Assembly (NCBI GenBank): GCA_030762895.1
Contig: CM061069.1
Span: 25,477,404 to 25,541,403, forward strand
Length of the DNA: 64,000 nt
Direction: 5' to 3'
Origin: Sophora flavescens
Taxonomy: Eukaryota > Streptophyta > Magnoliopsida > Fabales > Fabaceae
Made by a program: the position numbers and the translations under genes. This document shows, in pieces, positions 1 to 12,249 of this stretch; position 1 is the stretch's first letter; each line of letters begins with the position of its first letter. The notes under the pieces were generated by a model. That model saw nothing but the letters and a program-made list of their open reading frames with translations, was not told the DNA's origin and made no database searches.

Positions 1-340
1 TCAACAAAAATCCCTAGCTTAATTTCCTATACAAGGCTGAAACCCTCATGAAAATGGGTTTGAGGATTTTGCCATTCTTTTTGAAAACTAATGCTTGAGT
101 TCAGTTCTTTAGTACTTATATGATATAAGTCCAAGAGATTGTAATCAAAAACAATTTCTAGCCTATTTTAAACCTTGAGGCCGAAACCCTAACCTAGTTG
201 GTTAGAGGATTTTGTTTCATAATTTTAACTATTAACACTTGATCTATGCTAGTGAATACTCTAGGAACTAGTATCTAAAAGATTGGATTAAGTAAATAAC
301 CCTAGCCTCATTTTGAGTAGTTGACCGAAACTAGCACCAT
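1..340. other. Unassigned AT-rich sequence, no gene seen
   Basis: I see no open reading frame, splice-supported exon or recognisable transposon domain here. The text resembles the repeat-rich sequence that follows it, so it is probably transposon-derived, but I cannot assign a family. Confidence 0.4.
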
Positions 341-1263
341 ATGTCTATATCTAGATTTGTTTGATTAATTTGTTAATTTGTTGATTTGGTTGAAGGTGGT
401 TTTGGTAACTTGTGGCGGGATATCGAGGATCGTCGATTTCGTATTTCCGGTAGTAACTTAGGTGGGAGAAAGAACCATTCCATCGTCGGAACCGATAAGT
501 AGTATATAATTTATAATAATGGTGTAGGGCAACCTAAACCCTACTAGTGGTTGAGTAATCGACAATACCAAAATCGCATTGGAAACTTTTCCGCTTTACC
601 AATGATGATTTGGGCATTGTACGTTTATCGCCTTAGGTTAATTTTATGATATTGAGGATGTTTGAATTATTATTATTAAATTGTTTGTGTTACACTGGTT
701 GATGTATTCTACTACATGTGACGATTATTTTGGTGTTTGAATATTATATTTATTATTGTGTTTTGCCCGATCTGCTTGGGTTGATAAATTGCTTAGTTGA
801 ATATGTCTATATCTAGATTTGTTTGATTAATTTATTAATTTGTTGATTTGGTTGAAAGTGGTTTCAGTAACTTGTGGCGGGATATTGAGGATCGTCGATT
901 TCGTATTTCCAGTAGTAAATTAGGTGGGAGAAAGAACCATTCCATCGTTGGAACCGGTAAGGAGTATATAATTTATAATAATGGTGTAGGGCGACCTAAA
1001 CCCTACTAGTGGTTGAGTAATCGACAATACCAAAATCTCATTGGAAACTTTTCCGCTTTACCAATGACGATTTGGGAATTGTAGGTTTATCGCCTTAGGT
1101 TAGTTTTATAATATTGAGGATGTTGGAATTATTATTATTAAATTGTTTATGTTATGCTGGTTGATGTATTCTACTGCATGTGACGATTATTTTGGTGTTT
1201 GAATATTATATTTATTATTGTGTTATGCCTTATCTGCATGGGTTGATAAATTGCTTAGTTGAT
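341..1263. repeat. 462-bp tandem duplication (two copies)
   Basis: A block beginning atgtctatatctagatttg at 341 recurs at 803, giving a period of 462 bp. The two copies (341-802 and 803-1263) match along their whole length with scattered substitutions; both contain the phrases gcgggatat, gaggatcgtcgatttcgta and ggtgtagggc, and both end in ttgcttagttga. No long ORF is present. The block most likely lies in the non-coding part of an LTR retrotransposon, but that assignment is inference. Confidence 0.85.
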
Positions 1264-1914
1264 TTTAGGTAAAAATATATTTTGCTCGGAAGTATTTTGT
1301 TTGGGGTGAGAGCTTGAATCTAAATTAGAGGTGCCTAGCTATTATTTTATAGAAGTTATGTGATTTAGAATGTAAGTGGAGGTTATGAGGAACTTGATGC
1401 ACTAGGTTGTTATTGATAAAAGTCAGTGAGAATCATATGTTGCATTGTTGTTCATAACCGTGTATTTGAGATACACGAGGTCCGAAGTTCTAGTGGTCCA
1501 TTCCAAATTAGAAGTTAAGTTGTGCAACTATATTGTCATTGCTATGCATGAGCACCCTTGATAGAGATGAGAGAGAGAACCAGGGTGTGCACCGACGGTA
1601 TGGTGCTTTGTATGAGCATTCTCAGCATGGATGAGAATGTGCACCGGTGTTGGGAACGCGTCACTTGGATGACTGACTAACATTCCTAACGAGGGATGTG
1701 TGACAGGATTAGTGGTGGCCACGTCAGCATAAAGGTTTAGTTACATGAGTTGGAGGGTAGAGGATGATGTTATAAAGTATGGATGATTGTAGATTGTGAG
1801 TGATGTATGTTTGTGACTATTATTGGATTATATGCTATGAATCTTTTCTACTTATGATGATAGAACTGTTTCTTATCTCCTTATTTCTGTATTTTTGTGT
1901 ATGTCTACTTTACT
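1264..1914. other. Unassigned repeat-like sequence, no gene seen
   Basis: No coding region can be supported. The only ORF is a short minus-strand one of 64 codons without family resemblance. The sequence probably continues the transposon-derived material on its left. Confidence 0.35.
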
Positions 1915-2058
1915 ATGTTAGAAGACCCGATGGAAGAATATGTTGCTGAGGAGATGGATGGAACCCGGGATGAAACGGATGTTGCTGAGGAGTTGGATGA
2001 AACTCCATATGAAGCTGCCGCTAGAGAACAACCTACTGATCCTAATAATATAATGTAG
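1915..2058 (+). CDS. Short acidic ORF, 47 codons, unknown
   Basis: An ATG-initiated ORF of 47 codons ends in TAG. It is rich in Glu and Asp and carries an internal imperfect duplication (V-A-E-E-M/L-D-x-T around residues 10 and 24), visible also in the DNA as gttgctgaggag at two places. No function is recognised. It may be the end of a decayed transposon ORF or a chance frame; its composition differs from the AT-rich surroundings, which is the only reason to list it. Confidence 0.2.
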   Translation: MLEDPMEEYVAEEMDGTRDETDVAEELDETPYEAAAREQPTDPNNIM

Positions 2059-2169
2059 TAAGTTTAGGGCCGGTTAGTCATATAAGACATTTTTATTTTC
2101 CGCTAGTTATAATATTGAGTTTTCAAAAATTCTTCCTTTTCAAAAACTTTACTTTTCAAATCAGAGTTG

Positions 2170-3752
2170 CCTCAGGATCTTTTACAAAAACAGTGAAGGG
2201 CTTTTTATAAAATCTCGAATATAAGGTGATGAGGATAAGACAGATTAATTCAGAAAGATAAATTAGTTCAAGGTCGTACAGGTATTAGATACAAGCCTTA
2301 ATCAGTAAAGAACTGAAGTTACAATATATCAGTTTCAGTTTTAATGATCAAGAACAATCTTAATCAACTCAGTTTTGAACAATTAATAACTCAAGATTGA
2401 TTGCAGTAATACTCTGGTTTTAATTCATATTAAACAGATCAAGAACTGATATCAATTGAAAACTTAGAACATCAAGATCATAGTTATATGCGCAAGACAA
2501 AAATTAAAGAGTTTGAGTTTAGAGATACCACACAACCAGATTTATCCTGGTTCAGTCACCACCACTGTGACCTACATCCAGTCCCCACTGCACCTGTGGG
2601 TTTTCACACACTAACACAACAAGCTTTAGCCAGGTAGCTTGAAAAACCTTTACACCACAGAGCACTCCTTCACCTCGAGATACCACATTCTTGTGAAGAG
2701 CCTCAATGTTCTTCCTTAGGGATACCTCACCCTAATCACACTAAGAGACTCGCTCTCTCTTTACAATCAAATAGAACGTAAAGATTGATTCCTAAACTCT
2801 CAATAGTCAGATATACAAGTTGAAGTAGTTATGAGAATTGAAACACTCTTTTTCACAATGAAGCTCAAGCAAGAAGATGAATGATTTTCACAATTGATCT
2901 CTCAAATTGATTTTGTAAAATTTATAATCTGTTATTGTATTAAGTGTTCCTTTGATCCCTCTATATATAGGAAACGAGTTATAGTCGTTGGGATCAATTA
3001 AAACAGATTTGGGTCTGATAACAGAATCTGTTTTCTTGATTTTGGTTCTTGAACAGGGGTTGAGTACATGGCTGTATTAACCAATTTCATACTGATAGTT
3101 ATGATAGTTTCTCAAAATCTTGAACTTGGTTAATCCATCAGCACATCCATTCAGTACATCTATGTATTAATGAACATCAGATTTTCCTGAAACTTGAATA
3201 CACGCGTACATAGCATATGTATAGGGCTGTATTCAATTAACCATTTATAACTGATCTGATTTCATATTGTGCATAGGTGTTACCGAATCAAGAACCTTAA
3301 ATTCATTTGTTAGTTACAGTAGCAGACTTACATCCATTGATTACATGGCTGTACCTGACAAATTTTCTTATTTCCAAAAATCATTTTCATTAAAAAAAAA
3401 CTTATTCCTTTTGATGCAGGTTATGAAAATTGATTTTCTTCATGCATCTTTTTAGTTGAGCTATCTTGTGACAAGGAGATTTCTTTCTCTTACAAATCAT
3501 CTAAGACTTAAATCTAAAATTCACCTTTAAGCTTGGTCTTGATGATCCTTTGATCTTTGATTTTACTCTTTTGATTTCTACATGCAGCTCCTTCATTCCT
3601 TCAAGTTCTTGCTTGAATATTTTCCTTGAATTTGCTTAATGAACTTGTTGATCACTGCTTGATACCTGTCTTTGCAATTTGACACTAAAACACTCACACA
3701 CATTAAATTGTATTTGTCATATATCAAAATCTCTAAGTCATTGAGTCTTACA
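2170..3752 (-). repeat. 3' LTR of copia element 1
   Basis: On the minus strand the LTR begins TGTAAGACTCAATG directly after a purine-rich tract (3753-3768). It continues with GATTTTGATATATGACAAA, closely matching the start of the 5' LTR of element A at 22336. It contains several TACAT..TGTA-type motifs between about 3060 and 3400. The distal boundary near 2170 is approximate. Confidence 0.6.
3060..3400. repeat. TACA..TGTA motif cluster in element 1 LTR
   Basis: Dispersed imperfect inverted motifs such as tacatggctgta, tacatctatgta, tacacgcgtaca and tacatggctgta occur four to six times in about 340 bp. The same motif class is much denser in element A (22718-23079 and 30465-31020). Confidence 0.6.
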
Positions 3753-4256
3753 AACTCCCTCTTTTTTTGATTATGACAAATCTTCTAACAAATTATAAGA
3801 TCAGAGTATAAGTGTAGCAGAAGCTAAGTGTTTTTGACAGATTTATATCATGGTATCAGAGCAGAAGTATATCAGAGCAAAAAAAATTATCAGAGCAGAA
3901 TTTGATTTAATCCCCCTTAATCATGTAAGCTTATAAGCTCCCCCTCAACATATGCATGTATAATTTGTTTTTATCCCTTTCCTCTATATCAAACTTTTTC
4001 CTCCCCCTTTTGGCATTATCAAAAAGGTGAAGAAAAGAAACATTCAAAGCAATAGAGAAGGCAAGAAGTTAAACATTCAAACATAGGATATAAAATTGTT
4101 CATGATAGAGGGATAGGTGCAGGGACAAATAAAAAAGAACAGAAACCATCAGCCAAAAGTACAAACTAAGACATTTTACCTTTCAAAAACTAAGTTCTAA
4201 TTACTATTAATTCCTAGAACTAGTTGTTCTTTTTTTATTTTCTTTTGTTTCGGCCT

Positions 4257-4349
4257 TTAGCCTTTAGGTGATGGTTCAACAGGGGTGTGCTCAGCTTCCT
4301 TCACAGCAACTCTTGAGGGTGAAGATCCAGTATTTTTGGTTCTTCCCAT
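4257..4349 (-). pseudogene. Remnant of copia extra (env-like) ORF start
   Basis: A 30-codon frame begins MGRTKNTGSSPS and ends in TAA. It lies between RNase H and the polypurine tract, the place where Sireviruses carry an extra ORF. Its start is reminiscent of the first residues of the extra ORF of element A (MARSKDLGPSRP at 31129). Only the N-terminus survives. The assignment rests on position and this short similarity. Confidence 0.4.
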
Positions 4350-4491
4350 ATTAGGGTTAGTTTGGGTACAAGAAGGATTAAGGTTAGCTTTGTTAGGGTT
4401 GCGGAATTAGGTGAAGAAAGAGTGGGTTTCAGAAGATTTGAAGTTTTGAAATAAGATTCTACATCGGCGTCATCTTCAATCCTCAGGGCTC

Positions 4492-4645
4492 GTAACCTAG
4501 TAGACGAGCTCCATATACCACGTCATTGGATGAAGCTTCTCATTAAGGACTTAGCAAGTCCAAAGAACGTAACCTAGTAGACGAGCTCCATATGCCACGT
4601 CATTGGACGAAGCTTCTCATTAAGGACTTAGCAAGTCCAAAGGCT
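4492..4645. repeat. 77-bp direct tandem repeat
   Basis: A block beginning gtaacctagtagacgagctc at 4492 is repeated at 4569 with two or three substitutions; each copy ends in aagtccaaag. It lies in the 3' non-coding part of copia element 1. Confidence 0.85.
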
Positions 4646-4900
4646 TGTGTGGACGAGCAGAATTAGAATATTGTGTATTCTGAGTTTATCAGACTAAAAA
4701 CACAAGGGATCCATTCCTGATCAAATCTATTTCTTCTGAAACTCTCTTCTAATCATTTATAGATATTCCAATCAAATCATACAAGAGTCAGAGCATATTT
4801 ACACAAAAATGCAGTCATATAAACAGTTTCTTTAAAGATTAGATATAGGATTGATCAATTATGCCTAATTCTCTTCTAATGAAAAAGAAGTTTTCCTTGT

Positions 4901-7732
4901 TCAAGGGCTTGGAAAAAATATCAGCAAGTTGTTTAGTTGTATCAACATATTCGATCTCAATTTCTCTACATATTCAGTCTCTGCAGTGGATAAAGCCACA
5001 CTAGATTGTTTCTTACTGAACCATGATACTAATGAGTTTCCTAGTAAATGGCAAGTTCCACTAGTACTCTTTCTATCTAGTTTACAACCAGCAAAATCAG
5101 AGTCTGAATAGCTAATTAAAGTACATGTAGCTCCTTTGGGATACCATAATCCCATGTCTTTTGTTCCTAACAGATACTTAATTATCCTTTTAACGGTTGT
5201 TAAGTGTGATTCTTTTGGATTTGTTTGATACCTAGCACGCATGCATAAAATAAACATGATATCTGGCCTACTAGCAGTAAGATAAAGTAGTGAGCCTATC
5301 ATTCCTCTGAATTTTAGAAACATCAACAGGTTTACCTTGCTCATCCTTGTCCAGATAACAGGAGGTACTCATTGGAGTAGCAATCTCCTTAGCATTTTCC
5401 ATGCCAAACTTCTTGATCAACTCATTGCAGTACTTGGTTTGGCTAACAAAGATTCCATTTTCAGTTTGCTTTATTTGCAGTCCAAGGAAAAAGTTCAGGT
5501 CACCCATCATTGACATTTCAAACTCACTCTACATAAGACTTGCAAACTCATTGCACAAATGCTCATTAGTGGCAACAAAAATTATATCATCCACATATAT
5601 TTGTACAAGTAAAATGTTGTGTGCCTTTTTCTGAGTGACCAAAGTTGTGTCAACTTTACCTCTTTTAAATCCTTTTTCAATGAGAAAATTACTTAACCTT
5701 TCATACCAAGCTCTAGGAGCTTGCTTTAAGCCATGTAGTGCTTTAGACAGTTTATAAACATGGTTAGGCAATTCATTATTCTCAAAACCAGGTGGTAGAC
5801 CAACATACACTTTCTCTTGTATAAATCCATTTAAGAAAGCACTCTTAACATCCATTTGATACAATTTAAATCCCATTATGCTAGCATAAGCAAGTAGCAT
5901 TCTTATAGCTTCTAATCTTGCTACTGGTGCATATGTTTCATCATAATCTATGCCTTCTTCTTGGTTATACCCTTTGGCTACCAATCTAGCATTGTTTCTT
6001 ACAATTATACCATTTTCATCTAGTTTACTCCTAAAAACCCATTTTGTTCCTATTACTTGACAGTTCTTGGGTTTAGGCGCTAGTTTCCATACTTGGTTTC
6101 TTTCAAACTGGTTTAACTCATCTTGTATAGCCATCATCCAATGTTCATCAATTATAGCATCATCTATTTTCTTAGGTTCTACTTGAGACACAAATGCCAT
6201 ATGATTGCAAGCATTTCTAAGAGAATGTCTAGTAGTTACCCCCTTTGTAATTTCACCAATGATGTTATCAATTGGATGATTTCTGACAGTCCTCCATTCC
6301 TTTGGTAGGTCAGGCTATTGTTCTGTTTGCTCCTGCTACAACAATTCATTCTTTAAGCTTTCATTTTCTTCATTGTCTTGTTTCTCTTCTAGGAGATTTT
6401 TTTCAATTGAATCTGCAAGATCATCAATAACAGAATCCTTTCCCAACCTTTTAGGGTTAGACTCATCAAATGTCACATGCAAAGATTCCTCAATAATTTG
6501 TGTTCTCTTATTATATATTCTAAATGCTTTACTAGATAGAGAGTAACCAAGGAAAATTCCTTCATTAGCCTTTGCATCAAATTTTCCAAGATTATTCTTT
6601 CCATTGTTAAGAACAAAGAATTTGCAACTAAAAACATGAAAATGTGCTATATCTTGTTTTCTTCCTTTGTAAAGATCATAAGGGGTTTTCTTTAAGATTG
6701 GTATTATCAAGAATCTATTTAGCACATAGCAGGCTGTATTGATAGCATCTGCCCAAAAAATTTTTGGCAAGTTAGAGTCGTTCAACATAGTTCTTGCTAT
6801 CTCCTCTAATGATCTATTCTTCCTTTCCACTACTCCATTTTGTTGTGGAGTTCTAGGAGCAGAAAAATTATGTTGAATGCCATTCTCATCACAAAAGTTT
6901 TCAAACACTTCATTTTGAAATTCCCCCCATAATCACTTCTTATAGAAACAATTTTCATGTCCTTTTCATTTTGCACAATTTTTGCCATTTTCTTAAATGC
7001 AGCAAATGAATCACTCTTATGAGATAGAAAATATGTCCACGTATATCTAGAGTAATCATCTACTATTACCAATGCATACAAGTTACCACCAAAGCTTTTG
7101 GTTCTAGATGGACCAAATAAATCCATGTGTAAAAGTTGCAAGGGTCTAGTTGTTGAAACAATGTTCTTTGGTTTAAAAGGGACCTTAACTTGCTTTCCTT
7201 TTTGACATGCATCACACAGTACATCTTTCACAAATTTCAGTTTAGGCAAACCAACTACAAGATCTTTACAAATCAGTTTATTCAAGTGGTTCGTGTGAAT
7301 GTGTGCAATGCCAAAGCCAATTTTATTCTTCTTTTGAAATAAGACAGCATGCAGTATTTGAAGAGATATTATCTAAATCAAGCATATAGAAGTTATCTGT
7401 CCTATGTCCAATTAATTTCAAATTTTCATCATGCCGATTTTCTATTAAGCAACTATTGGAATTGAATTTTACCTTGAAGCCTTTGTCACATAGTTGACTG
7501 ATACTTAATAGGTTGTGTTTCAGTCCCTCAACATATAGTACATCCTCAAGATTGTTGTTGAGTCACTTCCAATGTTGCCAATGCCAAGTATTCTACCTTT
7601 ATTGTTGTCACCATAGGTAACACTACCACTTGACTTAGGGGTAAAGGAAATGAACTTGGTTTTGTCTCCAGTAATGTGCTTGGAACAGCCACTGTCAAGA
7701 TACCATTTCACATTCTTGTCTTTCCAACACAC
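4901..7732 (-). pseudogene. pol: Copia element 1 pol: PR, IN, RT, RNase H
   Basis: Domains in order on the minus strand: aspartic protease with the DSG active site (WYLDSGCSKHITG, about 7690-7720); GAG-pre-integrase and integrase core with MDLFGP, RSDYGGNF and PQQNGVVERKNRSLEE marking the D-D-E residues (about 6800-7285); reverse transcriptase 5529-6200 with ARLVAKGYNQ, QMDVKSAFLNG and catalytic YVDD; RNase H 4901-5516, with RKSTSG and ALSTAETEYVE. The frame is broken at about 6900 inside integrase, at about 5525 just after RT, and at about 5300. The product would be a retrotransposon polyprotein; it is not functional as it stands. Confidence 0.88.
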
Positions 7733-7825
7733 CTACAAAACAGAATCATGTTTGTGTTTTAGGTACCCAAATCTGTTTGGGTCCTTTTGAGTTAGTTACG
7801 TTGCAGCAATAGTTCCTTTAGGAAC

Positions 7826-9095
7826 TTATATATACTTAGATTTATAGTATGTTAATTTTTTGTATTGACATGTAGAAGCTGTGTGACCTTTTCTAGCACA
7901 AAAATTGCATTTAACAAATGGTGTGTTTGATGTCTTAGGTGCAGCAAAAAATTTCTTGAAAGATTTCTCATGTATCTTAGGTTCATAGCCTATTCCAGCC
8001 TTATCATAAACACATTTTTGCTGTCCTAATAAAGCATTCAAGTTATCTCTCTACCATTTGTGAACTTGGCTAAGTCATTTTTCAGTTTTTCAACTTCTTT
8101 AGTCAATGTACAACACTTATAACAATTAGAGCTAGATGCAATCAAGACCTTATTCCTAGCTTCTAGTTCTCTTTCTTTCATTTTCAAGCATGCATAATCA
8201 TCACGTTGTTTAGCAATTATTTTTCTAGATGAGACAAGTTGTTTAGCAATCTTAAGATATTCAGCATGTAACTCATCAAATGCATCTTGAAATTCATCAA
8301 AAGTAGGTTGTGAATCAGAATTTACCTCACTCTCTGAATCACTGTTATTGCTAGCCATCAAGCACAAGTTTGCCTCCTCAGATTCAGATTCTTCAGTGGA
8401 ATCTACATCATTATCATCCCAAGCAATATAGGCCTTTGTTGACTTTCTCCACTCCTTGTCCTTTGAGTCAAACTTTTCTGTTTTGTCATTCTTTCACAGT
8501 TTTGGATAGTCAAGCTTCATGTGGCCAATATTTCCACATTCATAGCATGTGATGTTGTTGGAAGAGTTGTCACCTTTGCTGAAATTTCTCCTTTGAAAAG
8601 TGGATGGCTTTCTTTTGAAGTTGTCTTTCTTTTTTAGGAACTTCTTGACTTTTCTAACTAGCATTCCCATCTCTTCTTCAGATTCTGCCTCTTGTGCTGA
8701 ATCATCATCATCACTGTCTTCTACTTCTCTGACTTGCGATTTCAGAGCCAATCCCATTTTATTTTTTTATTTTTGTCAGTTTATTCATTCTCATTCAATC
8801 TGATCAACTCCAATTCTTGCTCTTACAGTTTTCCAAACAATGTGGCAATGGTCATTGATGAGAGGTCTCTAGATTCTGAGATTGCAGTGACTTTAGGCTG
8901 CCATTCCTGCTCAAGCATCTCATTACTTTGTTAATTTGATCCTCATTTGATATAGCTTTTCCAAGACCAGCAAGTTGGTTGACAATGTGAGTGAATCACT
9001 TTTGCATTTCAGCTATAGGTTCTCCTTGCTTCATTCTGAACAACTCATACTCATGTGTGAGGGTGTTCATTCTTGCTCTTTTGACATCTGTGGTT
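7826..9095 (-). pseudogene. gag: Copia element 1 gag
   Basis: The minus-strand sequence from 9095 downwards reads as copia gag in broken frames, for example THEYELFRMKQGEPIAEMQ and then an acidic segment. A zinc knuckle at about 8500-8550 reads CYECGNIGHMKLDY, in which the fourth ligand is Tyr instead of Cys. A second knuckle in 7826-8041, CNFCARKGHTASTC, is intact (CX2CX4HX4C). Between them (8038-8367) is a charged, coiled-coil-like stretch. Several frameshifts separate these pieces. The N-terminal part of gag is lost at the junction with the Athila fragment. Confidence 0.75.
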
Positions 9096-9096
9096 C

Positions 9097-9660
9097 ATTC
9101 TAGTTGCCTTATTCAGCTTCCTATAGTCCATGCAAAATTGCAAATCCTCCAACCAGTTACAGTTCTTGTTGGAATGATTTCATCTTTTTCATTTGTAATA
9201 ACAGTTACACCCCCCTTCTTAGGCACACACTGGATGGGACTCACCCACACACTATCTGAGATAGGGTAGATGATGCCAGCATCCAGTCACTTGATGATCT
9301 CTTTTTTAACCATCTCTTTCATGATTGGATTCAGTCTCCTTTGACTCTCAATGCTATTCTTTGAATTGTCTTCCAAAAGGATCCGTTGCATGCAAATAGA
9401 GGGACTGATTCCCTTAATGTCTGCCATTTTCCATCCTATTGCCTTTTTGTGCCTCTTTAAAACTACTAGCAAATGTTCCTCTCGAGGACATGTTTGGAGG
9501 CATAAATTATTACACGAAGTGTATCATTATCACCAAGATATGCATATTTCAAATGGGTTGGCAATTTTTTTAATTCTAAGGTGGGAGGTTTAATAATAGG
9601 AATATTATCCTTAAAAGTACCATCGATTACCTCCAATGACTCATATTTCCTGGACCATAC
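9097..9660 (-). pseudogene. pol: Athila pol fragment (RT N-terminus)
   Basis: The frame 9287-9472 reads KRHKKAIGWKMADIKGISPS and then RLNPIMKEMVKKEIIK, followed, with one stop, by text resembling an RT start (PIQCVPKKGG, then RICMDYRKLNKAT) down to about 9097. These are typical Athila/Tat-type N-terminal RT motifs. The catalytic half of RT, RNase H and integrase are absent because copia element 1 begins here. Confidence 0.7.
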
Positions 9661-9663
9661 ATG

Positions 9664-10656
9664 TTAAGATGCCTTGCTGTCCAAGAATTCCACCACCTCC
9701 TTATCAGATGAGTTATCAGCTTCTATTGATGCTGCAGCATAGCCATAATCAGACTGACTCTTTAAGAAATGTTTTTGCACCAGTTCATCAAATGACTTTA
9801 TGAAAGAGCATTCTTCCATCCCTTCATCTGGATATTTGAGGGCATTGAAAACATTGAATGTGACCTGCTGATCATTAACCCTCATTGTGAGTTCTCCTTT
9901 CTTCACATCAATCAGAGTTTTCCCTGTTGCTAAAAATGGTTTCCCAAGAATGATAGGGACTTCCCTATCTGCCTCAAAATACAATATAATGAAGTCCATA
10001 GCGAACACAAATTTGTCAACTCTAATCAAAACATCTTCAATCTTTCCCTCTGGATAAGCAATAGATCTGTCTGCCAACTGAAGGGTAACAAAAGTAGGAC
10101 CAGCCTCTCCAATTCCTAACTTTCTGAAAATTGACATTGGCATAAGGTTGATTCTTGCTCCTAAGTCACATAAAGATTTACCACAGTAAGTATCTCCAAT
10201 GGAGCAAGGTAAGGTGAAACTTCCAGGATCTTTCATCTTTTGTGGGACTTTGTTCTGCAGCATCATACTGCATTCCTCAGTCATGGCCACTATTTCGAAC
10301 TCTCCCGACCTCCTCTTCTTAGTTAGCACATCCTTCATGAACTTTGTATAATTAGGCATTTGTTGTAAATCCTCCACCAAAGGTATGTTGATATGAAGTT
10401 GCTTCAACACATCCAAAAACTTATTGAACTGCTTCTCTTGATGGACCTTATTTAATCTTTGAGGAAAAGGTGGAGGAGGTCTTTCTGGAATTAGTTTAGG
10501 AATAGTATGTGATGTTGTAGCACTAGGTATTTTCTCAGCAACTGTAGGTTGTTCTATTGCAGCATCTTCTCTTACTACTATCTTCTCAGGTTCTGCCTTC
10601 TTCACCTCTGGTTTCTTCTTTGGTTCAGCAACCTCTACATCTTTTCCACTCCTCAA
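9664..10656 (-). pseudogene. Athila gag C-terminus and protease
   Basis: An uninterrupted frame of 330 codons begins at the conserved RSGK region. It has a Lys/Glu/Pro-rich linker (residues about 10-60), the motif PPPPFPQRL, and a retropepsin-like domain with active site CDLGARINLMP (D-L-G in place of D-S/T-G, as is usual in Athila). It then has the flap and C-terminal protease motif ILGKPFLATGKTLIDV. The frame is intact across this part, but it has lost its pol continuation and most of its gag, so it is a remnant. It is the longest uninterrupted transposon frame in the first 20 kb. Confidence 0.8.
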
Positions 10657-10821
10657 GTGGATAACCTTACACTGCTCATTTCCTCCTCAAGAACTTGAGG
10701 CCTTAGGATTTTCAGTTGTTGCAGGTAATGTACCAATCTGACTTGAGTTGAGTGCATTAGCAAGCTGTCCCACTTGAGTTTCCAGATTTCTCATTCCAGC
10801 TTTGGTCTCTGTCATAAATGC

Positions 10822-11866
10822 CTACAAGACAGATTCTAAAGATGGTTCTGGAGCTTTCTGTTGAACTTTTTGTGGTTGTTTTTGCTGATTGTATCCAGAA
10901 GGTGGATTCAGAGTGTTATTGTAATTTGAGTATGAAAGATTAGGATGCTGCTTCCACCTTGCATTGTAGGCATTACTGTATGAATTGTTTCCTCTATTGT
11001 TGTTTCCTACATAGTTAACTGATGTAGGGTTTGCAAAACAATTTTCAAAAAGGTGCTCTCCACCACAATATATACAGGAAACAAAATCTGCATTGTAGAT
11101 CTTCTCTTGCACCATTGCTTCAGTCTTGATAGGTGGAGCCACATAATTTCCCTGATTTCCCATAGTCATACTTTTACCAAATTGTTCAATGACAACATTT
11201 GTGCAGTTAATGCAGATATTTTACTCACTTCGTAAGCCCCTGCTACAGCATTGACCTTGCCATAAGCAAGTCTAGTTATTGGCCACTAATAACTATTAAC
11301 AGCAATCCCCTCGATTAGAGCATGGGCTTCATTGTTATATTTAGTGAGCAAGTTACCTCCAGCTGAGGCATCTAGGATCATCCTTGAACCAGGTAAGACA
11401 CCATTGTAGATGTGTTCCATCTGGATACAGATTGGGATACCATGATGAGGACACTTCAACAGTTGTTTGAATCTCTCCCAAGCTTCAAATAATGGCTCAT
11501 CTTCTTGTTGCTTGAAGGAAGTGATTCCAGTTCTCATTTTTGCATTCATTGTAGGTGGGAAGAACTTGATTAAGAACTTCTCAGTCCGTTTGTTGCAAGT
11601 GTGAATTGAATTTGGCTCCTAAGAGTTCAACCAATTCTTTGCCTTCCACCAAGAGAGAATGGGAACAATCTCATTTTGAATGCATCATCAATGATGCCTG
11701 GGATCTTGAAATTACTTGCTACATCCAAAAATTGTTTCGGATGCAAGTGAGGGTCCTTTGTTGCAGCCCCATTGAATTGTCCCATAGCTTGTAGCATCTG
11801 GAACATGACTGGTTCGAACTCAAACTGAGGTGCATTAATTGGAGTCCTCACTATCCAAGTATTCAT
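10822..11866 (-). pseudogene. gag: Athila gag capsid and zinc-finger region
   Basis: Three frames in series represent gag. 11627-11866 starts MNTWIVRTPINAPQFEFEP and includes HPKQFLDVASNFKIPG and MRLFPFSLGGR; 11286-11549 includes FEAWERFKQLLKCPHHGIP; 10822-11169 includes CIYCGGEHLFENC and an Asn/Gln-rich tail. The motifs are characteristic of Athila gag. Frameshifts or stops lie at about 11625, 11285 and 11170, so no intact gag is made. Confidence 0.78.
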
Positions 11867-12227
11867 TGCTCTTAAGGATCAAACATTGCATGCCCTCGGA
11901 TAGTACAGTTTTTGTCATTGGTCATAGCCATACTGTCATGCTGCTCTTGTTCAGTCATTTCTGAGCTAGCAGTAGATGGTGATTCAATAGAAGTTGGTGT
12001 GGAATTGGTTGGAGTATTCAACACCAACTCAGGTAAGGACTGAGTAGTTTGACCTCTTTTGAGCCTCTCGAATGTCCTTTCAATCTCTGGGTCAAATATG
12101 TAATCAGGTGATAGGAACCTGTGATGCTGTTTCAGTACATGATGCTACAGCAAATCACCCAGAGTATTAGATATTCAAACTACAGAACTAATAATCTAAA
12201 ATTAGAATTTTAACACCATTAACAATT

Positions 12228-12243
12228 CACGACAACAGCGCCA
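12228..12243 (-). other. Athila primer-binding site (tRNA-Asp-like)
   Basis: On the minus strand the sequence TGGCGCTGTTGTCGTG lies just inside the LTR end. It matches the tRNA-Asp-type primer site TGGCGCCGTTGCCGGGG seen in element B1 with several changes, mostly of the C-to-T or G-to-A kind expected from methyl-cytosine decay. Confidence 0.65.
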
Positions 12244-12249
12244 AAAACT

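Larger units (their letters stand above)
2170..9095 (-). mobile_element. Ty1/copia element 1 (Sirevirus-like), truncated
   Basis: Read on the minus strand the order is gag, protease, integrase, reverse transcriptase, RNase H, a short extra ORF, a polypurine tract (3753-3768) and one LTR. This is the copia domain order, and the gag text, the extra downstream ORF and the LTR start are like Sireviruses (SIRE/Maximus group). All coding parts carry frameshifts or stops. The 5' LTR and the start of gag are missing: gag stops at about 9095, where an Athila-type pol fragment begins. The left end, about 2170, is an estimate because no second LTR is available for comparison. Confidence 0.8.
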
